Notes under the pieces: generated by a model
The model's database searches: none
Told to the model about the DNA's origin: nothing
The model's input: the letters and a program-made list of their open reading frames with translations, nothing else
Made by a program: the position numbers and the translations under genes
Shown here: positions 22,801-33,084 of the stretch, piece by piece
How the letters are laid out: each line of letters begins with the position of its first letter
Numbering within the stretch: position 1 is the first letter of the stretch
Assembly (NCBI GenBank): GCA_029204225.1
Contig: CM055096.1
Span: forward strand, 40,814,519-40,878,518
DNA from: Diphasiastrum complanatum
Taxonomy: Eukaryota; Streptophyta; Lycopodiopsida; Lycopodiales; Lycopodiaceae
Direction: 5' to 3'
DNA length: 64,000 nt

Positions 22801-25800
22801 GAAACACACGTGCCTCACCAAAATCAGTACCTTATGCTGATTTTCTTGTTTTGATGCGTACTTCTTATGATGATGATGTTGTCTTACCTAGTGTTGGTGA
22901 GCAGATCATTGATAGTAAGATTCGGGAGGATGTGATGGTAAAAGAGTATCATACTCTTCTTTATGTTTCTTGTGGTAAGAAGACTTATGGAATCATGTGG
23001 GAACCATTGATGGATTGCAAATCCATATTTCGGCTTGTGGCTGGTTTTTTGGTTACCTACTTTGGATGGAGCATGCTCGTCTTCACTCTTCACTAGAGGT
23101 TCTATAACACCTTAAGAAGTTGTCTCAACCTTTCTCCCCAGCAAAATCCTCAAGAAACAAGCAAAAATTGAAGATTTTTACACTTTCTCTCTCTAGAACG
23201 AGCTATTCTCTCTCTAAAACGAGGCTCGGATACCAGTGTTAGAGATCTAGACACCATAGTAGGGCAAATACTAATTGATCCACCCAGCATTGCCAACTCC
23301 CTATATGGAGTAAGCCCCTCCTAGCCCAGTGTGAGGATTGGTAGCATGCGTACTGCCAAGTGTCGGCCATGTGGCCATTGCATGTTGGCACCCAACATGG
23401 GGCCCTATCCTGCTAACAGGGTCCCTAGGCTGTGTTAGGCCCGCCATGGTTATGGTCCATGGTGGGGCACGCTACTCACACTGTCTTGTCCTGTCGGATG
23501 TTTACGCTGGACATGCCCCTGACTATGGTATTTGACCTCCGGTGTTCTCTAGGGTTCGGCACTGGTTACAGGCTCGTAACACTAATGAATCCTTGTCCAA
23601 AGTTCAACAAAGGCGATTGATCGTAAAGGCGCAACCTTAGTTGCAAGGAATCTAAAACAATAAGTATTGGTCGATACAGTACTGTTTAGGCATTCTTTGC
23701 ATCTTACGTAAGTTGGTATGACAAGTAGTGGGAGTTTGAAACAAGAATTGTACACGACCACATGCATCATATGATTTAGTGTGCGTATAACATACTTTCA
23801 CATGTCAGGGGGCCAATAAGTTGAAGCATTTTTGGGATATTTTGCATCAATGCTCGAATCCGCAAATGCGGCTAGATATAATGAGGATGTGTAGGTCTTA
23901 GAAAAGTTTTGCAGACTATCTTACTAAGGTTAAGTATGCATCATATGATTTAGTTTGTTTGATAAGACAATATGAGATGTCGATTTGGTTCTGATTGTCC
24001 TTAACTTGTCTTTTGCACATCAAGATATTTTTGTCTTGTGAGGGTTAGATAACTATGTTTGGAGTAATTCAATGATTTGTTACTAGGTGAAGAGACCGGA
24101 AGAGACAACTTTTGTAGCTAGACAAGGTTATCTGAAGTAGGCTTTTTCTTCACAAAGAAAGTACTCTGTGGGAGACCCTAGCTGACAATAAGACAAAAAA
24201 ACAACATTAAATTTGCCAGGAAAGAAGTGGGGCAGCAATCATCAAAGTTGCAGATTGTGAATACCAAACACCAACAACGCATCTTCCATAATGCCAAAAA
24301 CTTCGAAGTCATTGCAACTAGTTTAGTATGTTCGGTCACTTTGCCTTTGAATGCTGCAAAAAAGCAGTTTGAGCAAATCAAATAGTTTAATAATGATAAT
24401 TCGAATAACATGTAGAGAAAGTCATTGAAGAGGGTAAGTGTGGTTGTGGGTTTTTTCCTACTTTTTGATTGCTGCTTGCTTCCACCCTACCCTATCTGCT
24501 TGCTACCCTAATTTTTTCCCTACTTTGATTGATTCGTTGATGCCCTAGTGCCCCTCTATCCCTACCCATCTTGCTCCACTTGTTGACCTAATTCCACCCT
24601 ATTTTTCACTGTCTAGTAAAGATCAATTTTTTTACTTTGTTGTCCCAGCCACAACCAGTTCATAGTTTGATTCCTTCAGAGCTAACTCCATGCCCTTGTT
24701 TGTTGGCCACTATTTTTTTCCTGCTTTAGCCTGTTGTTGGAACTTGTGCCCTGGCCAGGATCATTACCTAGTTTGATTGTATCACTTGAATGACCCTACG
24801 CGCGCCTATTTTTCTGATTTCAGCAATGCTCTTTGTCAAGCTGTGTTTGACCCCACTATTTCATTGGTTAACAAAATCTTTTTTTTCTCTTGCTTCAAGA
24901 AACGAGTACAAGTGTTGAATACAAGGTGCGTATGTTGAAGGTTCTTACACTTCTGTGGATTATTGTTGATGAAGTTATTTTTAGATATGTTGTTGGTCTT
25001 AAAGCAACACTTCATTATGATTTGACATCTTTTCGTTGCACTTCTTTATCTTGTGCTATGCCGCATTTAATACATTGCAACATAGGTATTTCGACTAGAT
25101 TTCTATTCCCACATCTCTCACATTTACTTGTGATCTTATCCATCTTAGGCAAAGTACTCTTGGTGCTCCCATTTTGTTAGCTGATACTAAGCATTTATAC
25201 ATTGACTATCGTGCCCTCAATCCCCTTGCTATTCAAAATGAGTACCTTATTCCCCATTGAATGACCTCTTTGATCATTTAGGCAAAGCTTCGATTTTTTT
25301 TCTTGAATCGATATCCATTTTGGTAATCATCAGATCTATACTTATCTTAGTGATAATATGAAGTCTGCTTTTTGCACTTCTTTCAGGCTATATAAGTTTC
25401 GAGATTTACCGTTGGGTGTCAATTATGGCCGTGCTGCTTTTCAAAATGTTATGAATGATCTTGTCGACTACATCCATATGAGTCCCACTATTCTACAAAT
25501 GAAAATAAATTGCTTGCTACTATTTATGCATTAAAACAATGGAGGCATTATCTTCAATACGTTTCTTTTGATGTTTACATCGATCACGAGCCTTCTCAGG
25601 TTCTTATTTTCAAAAGATAGGTAGTGATTGACAAATTTGCTGGACATAATCTCTCCAAACATTTTACTATGATCTCCATAATCGTTCAATAAAAGTGATG
25701 GTGGTATTGGTGTTGATTCATTCTCCTGTTTGCCTGCTTATATTCACACTCTTACTAGTATCCATCTTGCCTGGTTTGATGCTCTTCCCGAAGTTTAATC

Positions 25801-28800
25801 TACGTGCCCAGATTTCTATATCATTTATACCACAATCAAGATTCCTTCAAGTCTGCTATATCCGATATATTTTTATCTACCGTTGAGTTAATGTGATATG
25901 CACAAGGAGTGGGAATCGATCGAATCGAGGAGCGGGGCATATTGTGTTTCTCAATCTTTGGATGTTAGTCATTAGATCATCTATGATGCCCATTTTTCTC
26001 ATGTAAGAGATCATGACAGTTTTCGAAAATCTTTTGCTCAAGTTAAGCCATATTCGACAATGGACTGATATCTAAATGAATTCTACTTTGAGAGTTCCTC
26101 ATGCACACTAAGGGCACAATACTTACCTTCTTGTTGATCAGTTCTCCAAACAAGCTTATTTTATTTTTGTCCAAGCAATTGTTACTTCTAAACAGTGCAC
26201 TGGACTCTTTTTATTTGAGATATTTCACTCTCACGATCTTCCTCATTCTAGTATTATTGATTTTGACACGCGTTTTACGTCTACTTTTTGAAATGAACCT
26301 ATCTGTATATTAGATATTAATCTTTTGGTGGGGACAACTTATCATTCATCTGTTGACGTTCATCTTAAAGTTTTAAATGATATTCTTGAAGATTACTTGC
26401 GAAAGTCTGTCTCCCCTTATGGCAAAAATTGGGATCAATATTTCTGTTAGTAGCAGATTGGCATTTCACCTTCTCTCATGGTTACTCTCCTAGTCTTCCA
26501 CGCATTTCTAACCTCACTGTGACACTCTTACCCCTATGTCATCTTATCTTACTGATATTTGCAAAATTGTTGTGAACATTTGCAACTCATACAACACTAG
26601 TACAAAACTGTTGCTAATAAACATATATGCATGCTACCTCTAATTTGATGAAGGCCAAGATGTTTCCATTTGTTTGAGTTTTACCAAATACAAATACAAA
26701 GCTAGTCATAAATAGAGTGACATGTTGTGTACAACTTCTCTCACCGCAAAGGCTTGTGATGTTTTTCATGTCAGTCTCATTCATACTTGTTTCTTGGGGA
26801 CCCTCACGATTCCACATTTTCTATTGACTCTTAAGTTTCTTTCTTACTTGCCCGTTTCATTCTCGGGTGTCACAATCAACAATGTTGCCACCACATACTA
26901 TAACTAAAAGTTAATTTTTGTGGTTGCAGAAACTCAACTTTTGCACAAAAACCACCACCATGAGATGTGTAACCAAGAAAAAAAACTACAAACGTTGGCA
27001 TAAAAGTAGCTCCATTGGTTAAAAATCCCAGTGGAAGGCCACATTGGGGTCAATGTTTTAAAGTGGGGGAGTGTTATGAACACACATTTTCATACTCCAA
27101 ACAATATTACGAGTAGCTGCTTACTTTTGGGACTCAACCATTTAATGGTCTTATTTTATAGAGTTCTGGGCCCCTTTTTTCAATAAGGTTATTTGAATTG
27201 GATAAGACTATTTTGAATTGGAGATGCCCTAAAACAGGTGCGCTATAGGAAGGCTACCTCTAGAACCTCCCAAGACACTCATGTCTAAGTAGGAGCCATA
27301 GACTCTTACTTCATAATTTATTGAGTTTGATATCTTAGGCTCTTTGTAGAGGACTTTCATCTTCTCAAGGTTTTTGTTGAAGAACTTCTTGAGCTTTTGA
27401 CAATTGTTGCTTTCATTAAGTTTTTTTTGTTGGAGAAAGCTTTGTGCTCCCCCTCTCTTATCTCCTCTCTCCAAAGTTCTAAGTTCTAACTTCTCTTTGT
27501 TATCTAAATTCAAAATCCACTCCTCTTCCTCTCTTCTCTCCCCCCAACTTCTCAACCCCATCTCCTCTCTACCCTTCTCTTCACTCCCTCCCCCTCTTCT
27601 TTCCTTTCTCCCTCTCTCCCATCGCCACACAAAAACTTTCCAAAGATATGGTCGCAGCAAACTAGGGTGCAAGGCCCAGAAATTAAATTTTCAATAGTTT
27701 GAAATTTGTTTTGCCTTTTTGAAACAGGCTGTTTCGAGAACTGAAGTTTTGAATGGAGTCTCGGCCTTCAAAACACCGAATTGGAAAACTATGCTATCCA
27801 ATGTGGTCCCTGGACACACAGCATGAGGGCCCATGGTGCTGCCTTCTCAATTCACCAGTCTAAGAACTGCATATGCAGGTATAGAACCTGTACCAACTCC
27901 TTTGCCTATTGCCAGAACACCTGCAGGACGTTTGCAGGCCAACATATGTCCATGGCCTGCTGCTCTCAACTTGGTCAAGGCACTTTTTTTTTTTGCAAGT
28001 GTTGACATTGAGTTGTGGGCAACCAAATCAAGCGCAGTTTGGCTCTAGACCACCTTTTTTCATGCCCACGATGATTCCTACGGGGTCAGTTTCAACCATT
28101 ACGGCACACCTTGCGAGATTTGAACACCACAATCCAAATGCTTGTTTTTTTTTACATTTTCAGAAAATGGCTTCTGGGCAACCGATTCAGGTGGTGTCTG
28201 AGCCTAGAATGCATTTCCACATGCCCGCACAGGCTCCTGTGACCTTCGTTCTGCCCGTCTACGTCCGTAACACAAATTTCAAATTTCTTGCCCTAATTCC
28301 ATGTTTTTTTGGGTTTAGGGTTAGAGCATCGTGCAAGCATCCGCCAGTAGCGTGGTTTAGGCCTGCACTGGACTCATAGACGCCTGCAAGGACTCCCATG
28401 CTAGCGTCAGTCGCCCGTTTTCGCTCGCACTGGAATTATTCTATCCCTCGCCCTATCTCGTGTGTTTTTTGGCAGTTGCTATGATCTTGCTAGGATCAAT
28501 GTGACACGTGCTCGGATGTGTTCAGCTCTCTGTATTAGGCTGGTAATGTTTTTCAATGCAGTGTGTTTTCTTCTACTGAACGGTTGTTTGCTTGTTTTTG
28601 TTCACAGGTTTGATCTCGTGTGGACACGATGCCGGTGCAGGGCCGAGGCCTTTGGGGCGAGGTTGAGCTTACTGAGGGGGATGTGGCTATACACCATGGC
28701 TCGGGAGTCCGTAGATGGAGATGCTTGCATTGTGGTGGTCTCTTCAGAGGATCACTTACCAGGGTTAGGGCTCACTTACTGAGGGTCAGAGGGCCGGGTG

Positions 28801-31800
28801 GGCGGGCATTGGGCATATCTGATTGCCCCAGGATTTCCGATGAGGAGAGATAGAGGTTGTCTATTACGTACGCGCACGGTGCTGCATCACAGGTTTATGG
28901 TCAGGGATAGGGACAGGGACAGAGACATGGTGCTGCATCACAGGTTTCTAGACAGGGACATGGATAGAGATAGGGACAAGGGGCAGGAGCAGCTGCAGGT
29001 TCACAGGCAGGGGTCACAGGTATGCAGGCACGGCCTACTACGGGTGCAGAGCCTAGTACAGCATGTTCTTGGCAGGGTTTAGGTGCAGTGCATGGTCCAG
29101 GCGGTGCCACTCCAGTTCCACCCGCAGCAGCAGGGCTTACTTCAGAGGGGAGAGTGTCACATGAGCAGGTTGGATCAGCAACAACGGGTCCTTCTCTTCC
29201 CTCCTCTTCTTCGGCGGCAGGTGTAGCACATGGTTCGACAGGTCCTTCCAGAGAGAGTGATACACCCACAGATCAGCCATCCGGTTCGCGTGTTAGACCA
29301 CGAGCGCCATGTGCACAACACAGAGAGGTTAGGCCCATACAGCAGACCCTGGATCGATGCGGGTGGCAGAGAGAGCAGCATGCCCGATGCACTCGACTTG
29401 CTGGCCAGTTCTTTTACGAGTGCGGCATTTCCTTTGCTGTTGCTGACACTTGGGTGTTTAGAGAGTTTTGCGCACAGATGGCAGCCGTGGATGCTACATG
29501 GACGCCTCCCAGACGAGAGGCATTGCGAGGTAGGATGCTTCGTCAGAAGGAGGAGACCATTACGTGGGAGCTGAGTTCCATTCGCTCAGCTTGGCAGATG
29601 TAAGTACTTTGTTTTCATAAACCCATTGCATGCGTTTAGGGTTGACTCGTGGTGCAATTTTTGCATTCGGCTAATGGGTGTTTTGTGGCAGGTATGGATG
29701 CACGATATTGAGTGATGGATGGACCGACATTCGTCGGCGATCCGTCATCAATGTCTTGGTTTCTTGCCCGCTTGGCACAATATTTCTACGTGGCGTGGAT
29801 GCCACTCGAGGTGGTGACGTCATCACAACCGATTTTATATGGGAAGTTATCAGAGATGTTATTGTTGACATTGGAGTAGAGCATGTGGTTCAGGTTGTCA
29901 CGGACAACGCTTCGAACTGCAAGCAGATGGGAGAGATTATAACGAGGGAGCACCCCAACATTGTGTGGACACCTTGTGCTGCGCATTGTATAGACTTGCT
30001 CATCCATGACCTGTGTGCACTTCCATGGATCAGAGAGGTATTGGTTTCTCCATTTGCTATGCTATCTTGATTGACGCTTGCTCCATGCTGCTAAACACAT
30101 CTCAACTACTGTCTAAATTTTTCACTGGATGTCTGTGTTGCAGGTCACTTCTACGGTTACCAGGAAGAGGCATGTGCTGGCCCTATTCCGCACCTTCTCG
30201 CACCTGAACCTGAAGAAGCCAGCACCCACACGCTTTGCCTTTTACTTTTTGGTGCTAGAGCGATTAGTATTAGTGAAGGACGCATTGCAGCGGATGGTTT
30301 CCAGCGAGTCCTTCCGAGAGTTCATGGATGTCCCACATGCGGCGTTTTTCCGGTCCACTGTGTTCGGTGAGCCATTCTGGAGAGATGCCGAGGAGATTAC
30401 TGGGGTCCTTCTACCGCTGCGCCTGATAGACCGTGAGGGGTGCACTCTCGGCCTCATTTACGAGTTCATGGACCGCATCGGCGAGGGGATTCAGACGTCA
30501 GCCTTGGTCGAGCACAAGTATGACTCTTCAGTGTCTAGTTTGTTGTTTCTCACTCAAGTTTGATTCGATTCTTTTATGCTATGGCAGCTATGGTTACATG
30601 ATTGTTGTGATTTGCCTACTGCAGGAGGTGCGAGATCTCACGTATCTGGGAGGCCAGATGGGACTACTTCCACCGACCCATCCATGCCGTAGCCCACATA
30701 TTGCACCCCTTGTGGCGTGAGACTCGGGATCGGGACGATCGGGAGCTGCACCGGGGATGGGTGGAGTACACGAAGCGCGTATGGCTTGGACCAGGTATGT
30801 GTGATAAATTGCTTGGTAGGCTAAGTACTGCAGTAGTGACTGTAGTGTGCTCATTGCTAGTGTGTGAATTCAAGAGGACTTACACGAGCCATGTTTTTTC
30901 TTCTGCCAACAGGTCCGATGCTCACTAACATTGCATACCAGCTGCTGATCTTTGAGCGCTACCAGTTTCCTTTCGATGGAGAGCAGAGTCGGCGGAGGGA
31001 GGATATGTTGAGGCTTGTTTCGTGGTGGGGCTACCTTGGGCGCGACACAGGTGACCTGCGACGACTGGCCGAGAGAGTCCTTGCACAGGACTGTTCAGCA
31101 GGAGTTTGCGAGCGAGGAGCACCTGGGCCTTGTATCACACGCAGAAGAGGAACAGGTTGTCCATCGAGCAGTATAGGCGGTTGGTGTTTGTGAACACCAA
31201 CGGCCGTATGCTGAGGCGCACACGAGGAGGGGGACAGATGCTCGAGATGAGTCACATCATCACCCCCTGTTTCTTGTTGTGCTTTGACGAACTGAATTGC
31301 TTTTGAATTATGCAATGAATTGCTGACAACAATGTATTGTTTTTGGCTGCAGGTGAACCCTGACACTTGCTTGGTGGATTCGGCAGTTGCTGCTCCTCGA
31401 GCACCACCCACGCAGGAGGAGATGGATGATGAGATCTATAGAGATCTATATAGATAGGCGCAGGCTGACGCACGGGCTCTACAATGTTTGAGGAGGGCAA
31501 ACAGGCAGAGGGCTAGGGCTGAGGAGGGGGATGATGAGGGCTTGCAGGGTGGAGAGGAGCTCGGGGTTGACTATCAGGAGGAGGAGTGGGTTGAGGGGGA
31601 TACAGAGGAGGATGAGGAGATGGGGGCGGAGGCACAAGGGAATGACCTGGATGACTTGCTGGTGGACCCTGATGCGGAGACAGAGGAGGAGCCAGCCATT
31701 CCTACACGTAGGCCTAGGGGGAGACCTAGAGGTTCTGGGAGGGGGGGGGGGGGCTGAGTTTTCTTTTTGTAGACAGGAGTGGAGCATCACAGGCAGTCGT

Positions 31801-32239
31801 CAGCCAGACATCATCACAGTGGGTAGGGCCATCCCAGGGCGTTGGATCACAACCACCTGACACACAGACACGCAGGGGTAGACACAGGGGTGGGGGCAGG
31901 CAGAGGGGGGACAGAGGAGGGGAGAGAGGCAGAGGCAAAGGTATAGGCAGGGGGAGGATCCAGAGCCAAAGCACGCAGCAGAGAGCCAAAGCACACGGCA
32001 GAGCCAGGGCCACACCACGACATATGGCTCCCTCCAATTCTGATTCATCTACAGCCCTTGGGATCTGCAGTCAGGCACAGATTTAGATGATGGTTCCTAC
32101 CATGACTCTGACGAGCCTTAGTTGTGTAGTTTTCATTATGTTCATGGAACATCATTGTACTCCATTTTGGTGCCATGTGGCCCGATATTATATATTACGA
32201 TGATCCTATTCACAACAGTGTAACGATTCAGTACTGTTC

Positions 32240-32315
<76 letters not shown>

Positions 32316-33084
32316 AAATTTTGGGGCATCATGTTTTTTTATCAATGCACCTGGGAGTTAAAGCGTAAACCTAGGAGTTAATGCACCTAAACTAGACCAT
32401 CCTGCACCCGAAACGTTCGGCAAAATACACAGTATTTATGCTCTTAATTAGAGCTTTCACCTAATACCTATATTGCACAAAAAAAAACCCAAAAAAAAAA
32501 AAAATTATAAAAACATTTCTAGAAAAAAATTCCATGTTTCTGAAACGCGTTTCTGAAACGCAGTGCGACTATAGTGTCAGATAGGTTTTTCACAGTTGGG
32601 GACTTATAATTGGAGCAAATGTTAACCCGAAACGTATGCTGTAGTTATCAGGTTTTTATGCCACTGCTCAATAACTTTGTTTTCTTGGCCATAGTGTCGT
32701 CCTTTCTACATTGTTTCTTTTGCTTTGTGGACTTTGCATAACAACACATTAATATCTAATTTATGTTCGGAAGTTATTTAAAGAGGGATAGATTGGAGCC
32801 TTGTAACACATTCTTCCTATAAATTGCATGTTGAAACATTTTCTTAGAATTTTTTTTTGTTGCCATTTTGCTCACCAATCTTTTGTGCCTTGACATTCCA
32901 GGATATTCAAGTCACCTTACATGAAGAAATCAAATCCATGTGTGAATACCGTCCTTATGAAAATTGCGATTATATTGCAAGGATTGGGGCTGAAATTAGT
33001 GTCAATAAACTGGAGTGCGTTCTTGACCAACTCAACAACATGCAAGAGAGCATTAAAGAATACGTGAGTGAGAAACCATTTTGA
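19734..33084 (+). CDS. MED11: Mediator complex subunit 11, three coding exons
   Basis: MED11 is a small head-module subunit of Mediator, which links transcription factors to RNA polymerase II in the nucleus. In yeast and animals it pairs with MED22. Joining 19734-19805, 19930-20046 and 32902-33084 gives 24+39+60 codons plus stop, close to the usual plant length. Plant-family blocks are plain to see: LQRLYHVQK, LAGGVMEELG, CREFMQSVK (exon 2 end) continuing into DIQVTLHEEIKSMCEYRPY and NCDY (exon 3). All junctions are GT..AG in phase 0 and no stop interrupts the frame. The start ATG sits in gccATGGca. Intron 2 is about 12.9 kb and full of transposons. A GTGAGT after codon TAC at 33063 could serve as a donor for a further exon. 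I infer the gene is functional. Confidence 0.9.
19930..20046 (+). CDS. MED11: MED11 coding exon 2
   Basis: It begins after acceptor GCTGCAG and encodes RIVHTVQLAGGVMEEL through CREFMQSVK, ending before donor GTTCGTGAG. Thirty-nine codons in phase 0. Intron 1 is 124 bp. Confidence 0.9.
20273..20785 (-). pseudogene. Unrecognised reverse frame with one stop
   Basis: A single minus-strand frame of about 170 codons runs from about 20782 to 20273 with one TGA near 20506. It contains a hydrophobic Cys-rich start (LWLSVIIPCQSLVLCSCS) and later GTECINCTMNGGYFYDSVLK. No domain is recognised. It may be a decayed gene fragment carried into the MED11 intron, or chance. Confidence 0.25.
20834..21272 (+). 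mobile_element. Ty1/copia 5' LTR, family 2
   Basis: It begins TGTTAGAAATAATAAATG and ends GATTTCCTACA, followed by a degenerate PBS TGATATAAGAGCC. It aligns with 44913-45340: both carry the segment CATAGGTTACT..TGACCCAAAAGGTCGAGA and GACTCGTGGGTC. A TATTTATATG TATA-like element and a (CTT)n run precede the 3' end. Confidence 0.85.
21273..22111 (+). repeat. Copia family 2 leader built of degenerate hairpin-bearing repeats
   Basis: The leader repeats the motif GCAGGAGGGCG(CCC) near 21414, 21490, 21612 and 21965. Between the copies lie palindromes: TCAGCA/TGCTGA at about 21357 and 21665, and AAAAATCAG/CTGATTTTT at about 21462. The same GGAGGGCGCCCATCTAC motif occurs in the leader of the 44.9-kb copy (about 45610). 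Confidence 0.7.
22112..23095 (+). pseudogene. Internally deleted Ty1/copia family 2 remnant
   Basis: The gag start MARDLGAIRTCSNEDMLDGT corresponds to MAKESESIGSLFNEDRLDGT of the 45975 copy. After about 110 bp homology is lost. From about 22440 the sequence resembles the pol linker of the other copy (FGQQSVGDF against FGQHSPISE; YLRGNTRASPKS against YEGETRASSKS, 22683-22830). It ends near 23095. Most of gag, protease and integrase is deleted. Confidence 0.75.
23225..23581 (-). mobile_element. Reverse-strand LTR with PBS
   Basis: On the minus strand a 345-bp LTR-like unit begins TGTTACGAGCC at 23581 and ends CTCTAACA at 23237. One base later comes TGGTATCCGAG (23235-23225), a PBS with one mismatch. 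The element body should lie below 23225, but only about 130 bp (with CTCTCTCTAGAACGAG repeats) remain before copia sequence. It has no relative elsewhere in the window. Confidence 0.65.
23815..24385 (+). pseudogene. Retrotransposon gag remnant, probably gypsy
   Basis: Translated text KLKHFWDILHQCSNPQMRL and KSFADYLTKVKYASYDLV (23823-23975) resembles a gag capsid region. A degenerate zinc-knuckle-like FGHFAFECCKK follows at about 24330-24365. Many stops are present. It is probably the 5' part of the remnant that continues to 27071. Confidence 0.5.
24386..25149 (+). other. Degenerate sequence between gag and RT
   Basis: Pyrimidine-rich text with CTACCCTA-like motifs (24480-24620), then a 96-codon frame at 24890-25180 with no recognised domain. 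It may be eroded retrotransposon protease and linker sequence. Confidence 0.35.
25150..26840 (+). pseudogene. Ty3/gypsy RT-RNase H-integrase remnant
   Basis: RT is recognised by LGAPILLADTKHLYIDYRAL (about 25153-25215), RNase H by ENKLLATIYALKQWRHYL and VYIDHEPSQVL (25500-25605). Integrase is recognised by DQFSKQAYFIFVQAIVTSK, DLPHSSIIDFDTRFTSTF, TTYHSSVDVHLKVLNDILED and LRKSV (about 26140-26410). The C-terminal DVFHVSLIHTCFLG lies near 26758. The catalytic motifs are eroded and stops are dense. It is more degenerate than the other gypsy copies and of a different family. Confidence 0.75.
27072..27660 (+). mobile_element. Probable 3' LTR of the intronic gypsy remnant
   Basis: A purine tract AAAGTGGGGGAG (PPT) is followed directly by TGTTATGAACACACATTTTC at 27072, a normal LTR start. 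The right limit is not fixed. The segment includes a C/T-rich tract at 27420-27635. No matching 5' LTR was identified. Confidence 0.6.
27661..28619 (+). other. Left flank or 5' region of the hAT-type element
   Basis: Moderately GC-rich sequence without a convincing gene. Short frames at 27781-28379 have no recognised domain. A GAAAC/GTTTC palindrome lies at about 27720-27740, and a similar doubled one lies at 32535-32562 on the far side of the transposase gene. Confidence 0.4.
28620..32119 (+). pseudogene. hAT-superfamily (BED/DUF659) transposase-like gene with introns
   Basis: Exon A (28629-29599) encodes a BED-type zinc finger (WRCLHCGGLFRGSLTRVRAHL), then a Gln/Gly/Ala-rich linker with in-frame TAG stops (first at 28851). 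Exon B (29692-30037) carries the DUF659 core: ILSDGWTD and VTDNASNCK (expected catalytic Asp positions), and TPCAAHCIDLL. Exons C (30144-30517), D (30625-30794) and E (30913 onward) follow, joined by GT..AG introns of 92-118 bp. Exon E has the C-terminal dimerisation region (VSWWGYLG, VLAQDCS, CER), a frameshift near 31110, then YHTQKRNRLS. The tail is very acidic, then has an AT-hook-like RRPRGRPRGSGR and an RG-rich segment, ending SYHDSDEP. hAT proteins catalyse cut-and-paste transposition in the nucleus. This copy is broken. It is much GC-richer than its surroundings and lies sense within MED11 intron 2. Confidence 0.87.
32120..32901 (+). other. Distal part of MED11 intron 2
   Basis: It holds the (GA)n tract, A-runs near 32478-32505, and a 13-bp tandem duplication of GTTTCTGAAACGC (about 32535-32560) that is itself palindromic. 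No gene is seen before the exon 3 acceptor. Confidence 0.5.
32243..32313. repeat. (GA)n microsatellite, 71 bp
   Basis: Uninterrupted GA dinucleotides. Frames reading Arg-Glu or Leu-Ser repeats here are artefacts. Confidence 0.98.
32902..33084 (+). CDS. MED11: MED11 coding exon 3
   Basis: It starts after acceptor CATTCCAG with DIQVTLHEEIKSMCEYRPY and ends EYVSEKPF followed by TGA. Sixty codons. The segment CEYRPYENCDY is the most conserved part of plant MED11. Confidence 0.9.
   Translation, partial: DIQVTLHEEIKSMCEYRPYENCDYIARIGAEISVNKLECVLDQLNNMQESIKEYVSEKPF

Larger units (their letters stand above)
20047..32901 (+). other. MED11: MED11 intron 2, about 12.9 kb
   Basis: The intron starts GTTCGTGAG and ends ATTCCAG. 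It contains a reverse unknown frame, copia, gypsy and hAT-type elements in both orientations, and a (GA)n tract. The first 200 bp (20047-20260) and the last 580 bp (32320-32901) look like unique sequence. The distance exon to exon is inferred from recognisable coding sequence, not from a transcript. Confidence 0.85.

Noticed and set aside
27229-27697. 147-codon reverse and 97-codon forward frames
   Set aside because: They come from a C/T-rich tract and have strongly biased composition without any domain.
28901-29381. Reverse frames opposite the hAT exon A
   Set aside because: They are antisense shadows of the Gln/Gly/Ala-rich hAT linker, whose own frame has clear domain neighbours.
31479-32048. 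Reverse Pro/Leu-rich frames
   Set aside because: They are antisense to the acidic and RG-rich hAT tail and carry no domain.
27665-32405. Possible hAT terminal repeats TAGGGTGCAAGG (about 27664) and TCCTGCACCCGA (about 32399)
   Set aside because: Only about 9 of 12 bases pair and the flanks show no 8-bp target duplication.
33063-33084. GTGAGT donor inside MED11 exon 3
   Set aside because: Not adopted as the exon end because the frame closes normally at 33084 and gives the expected length. It is mentioned as an alternative in the MED11 entry.
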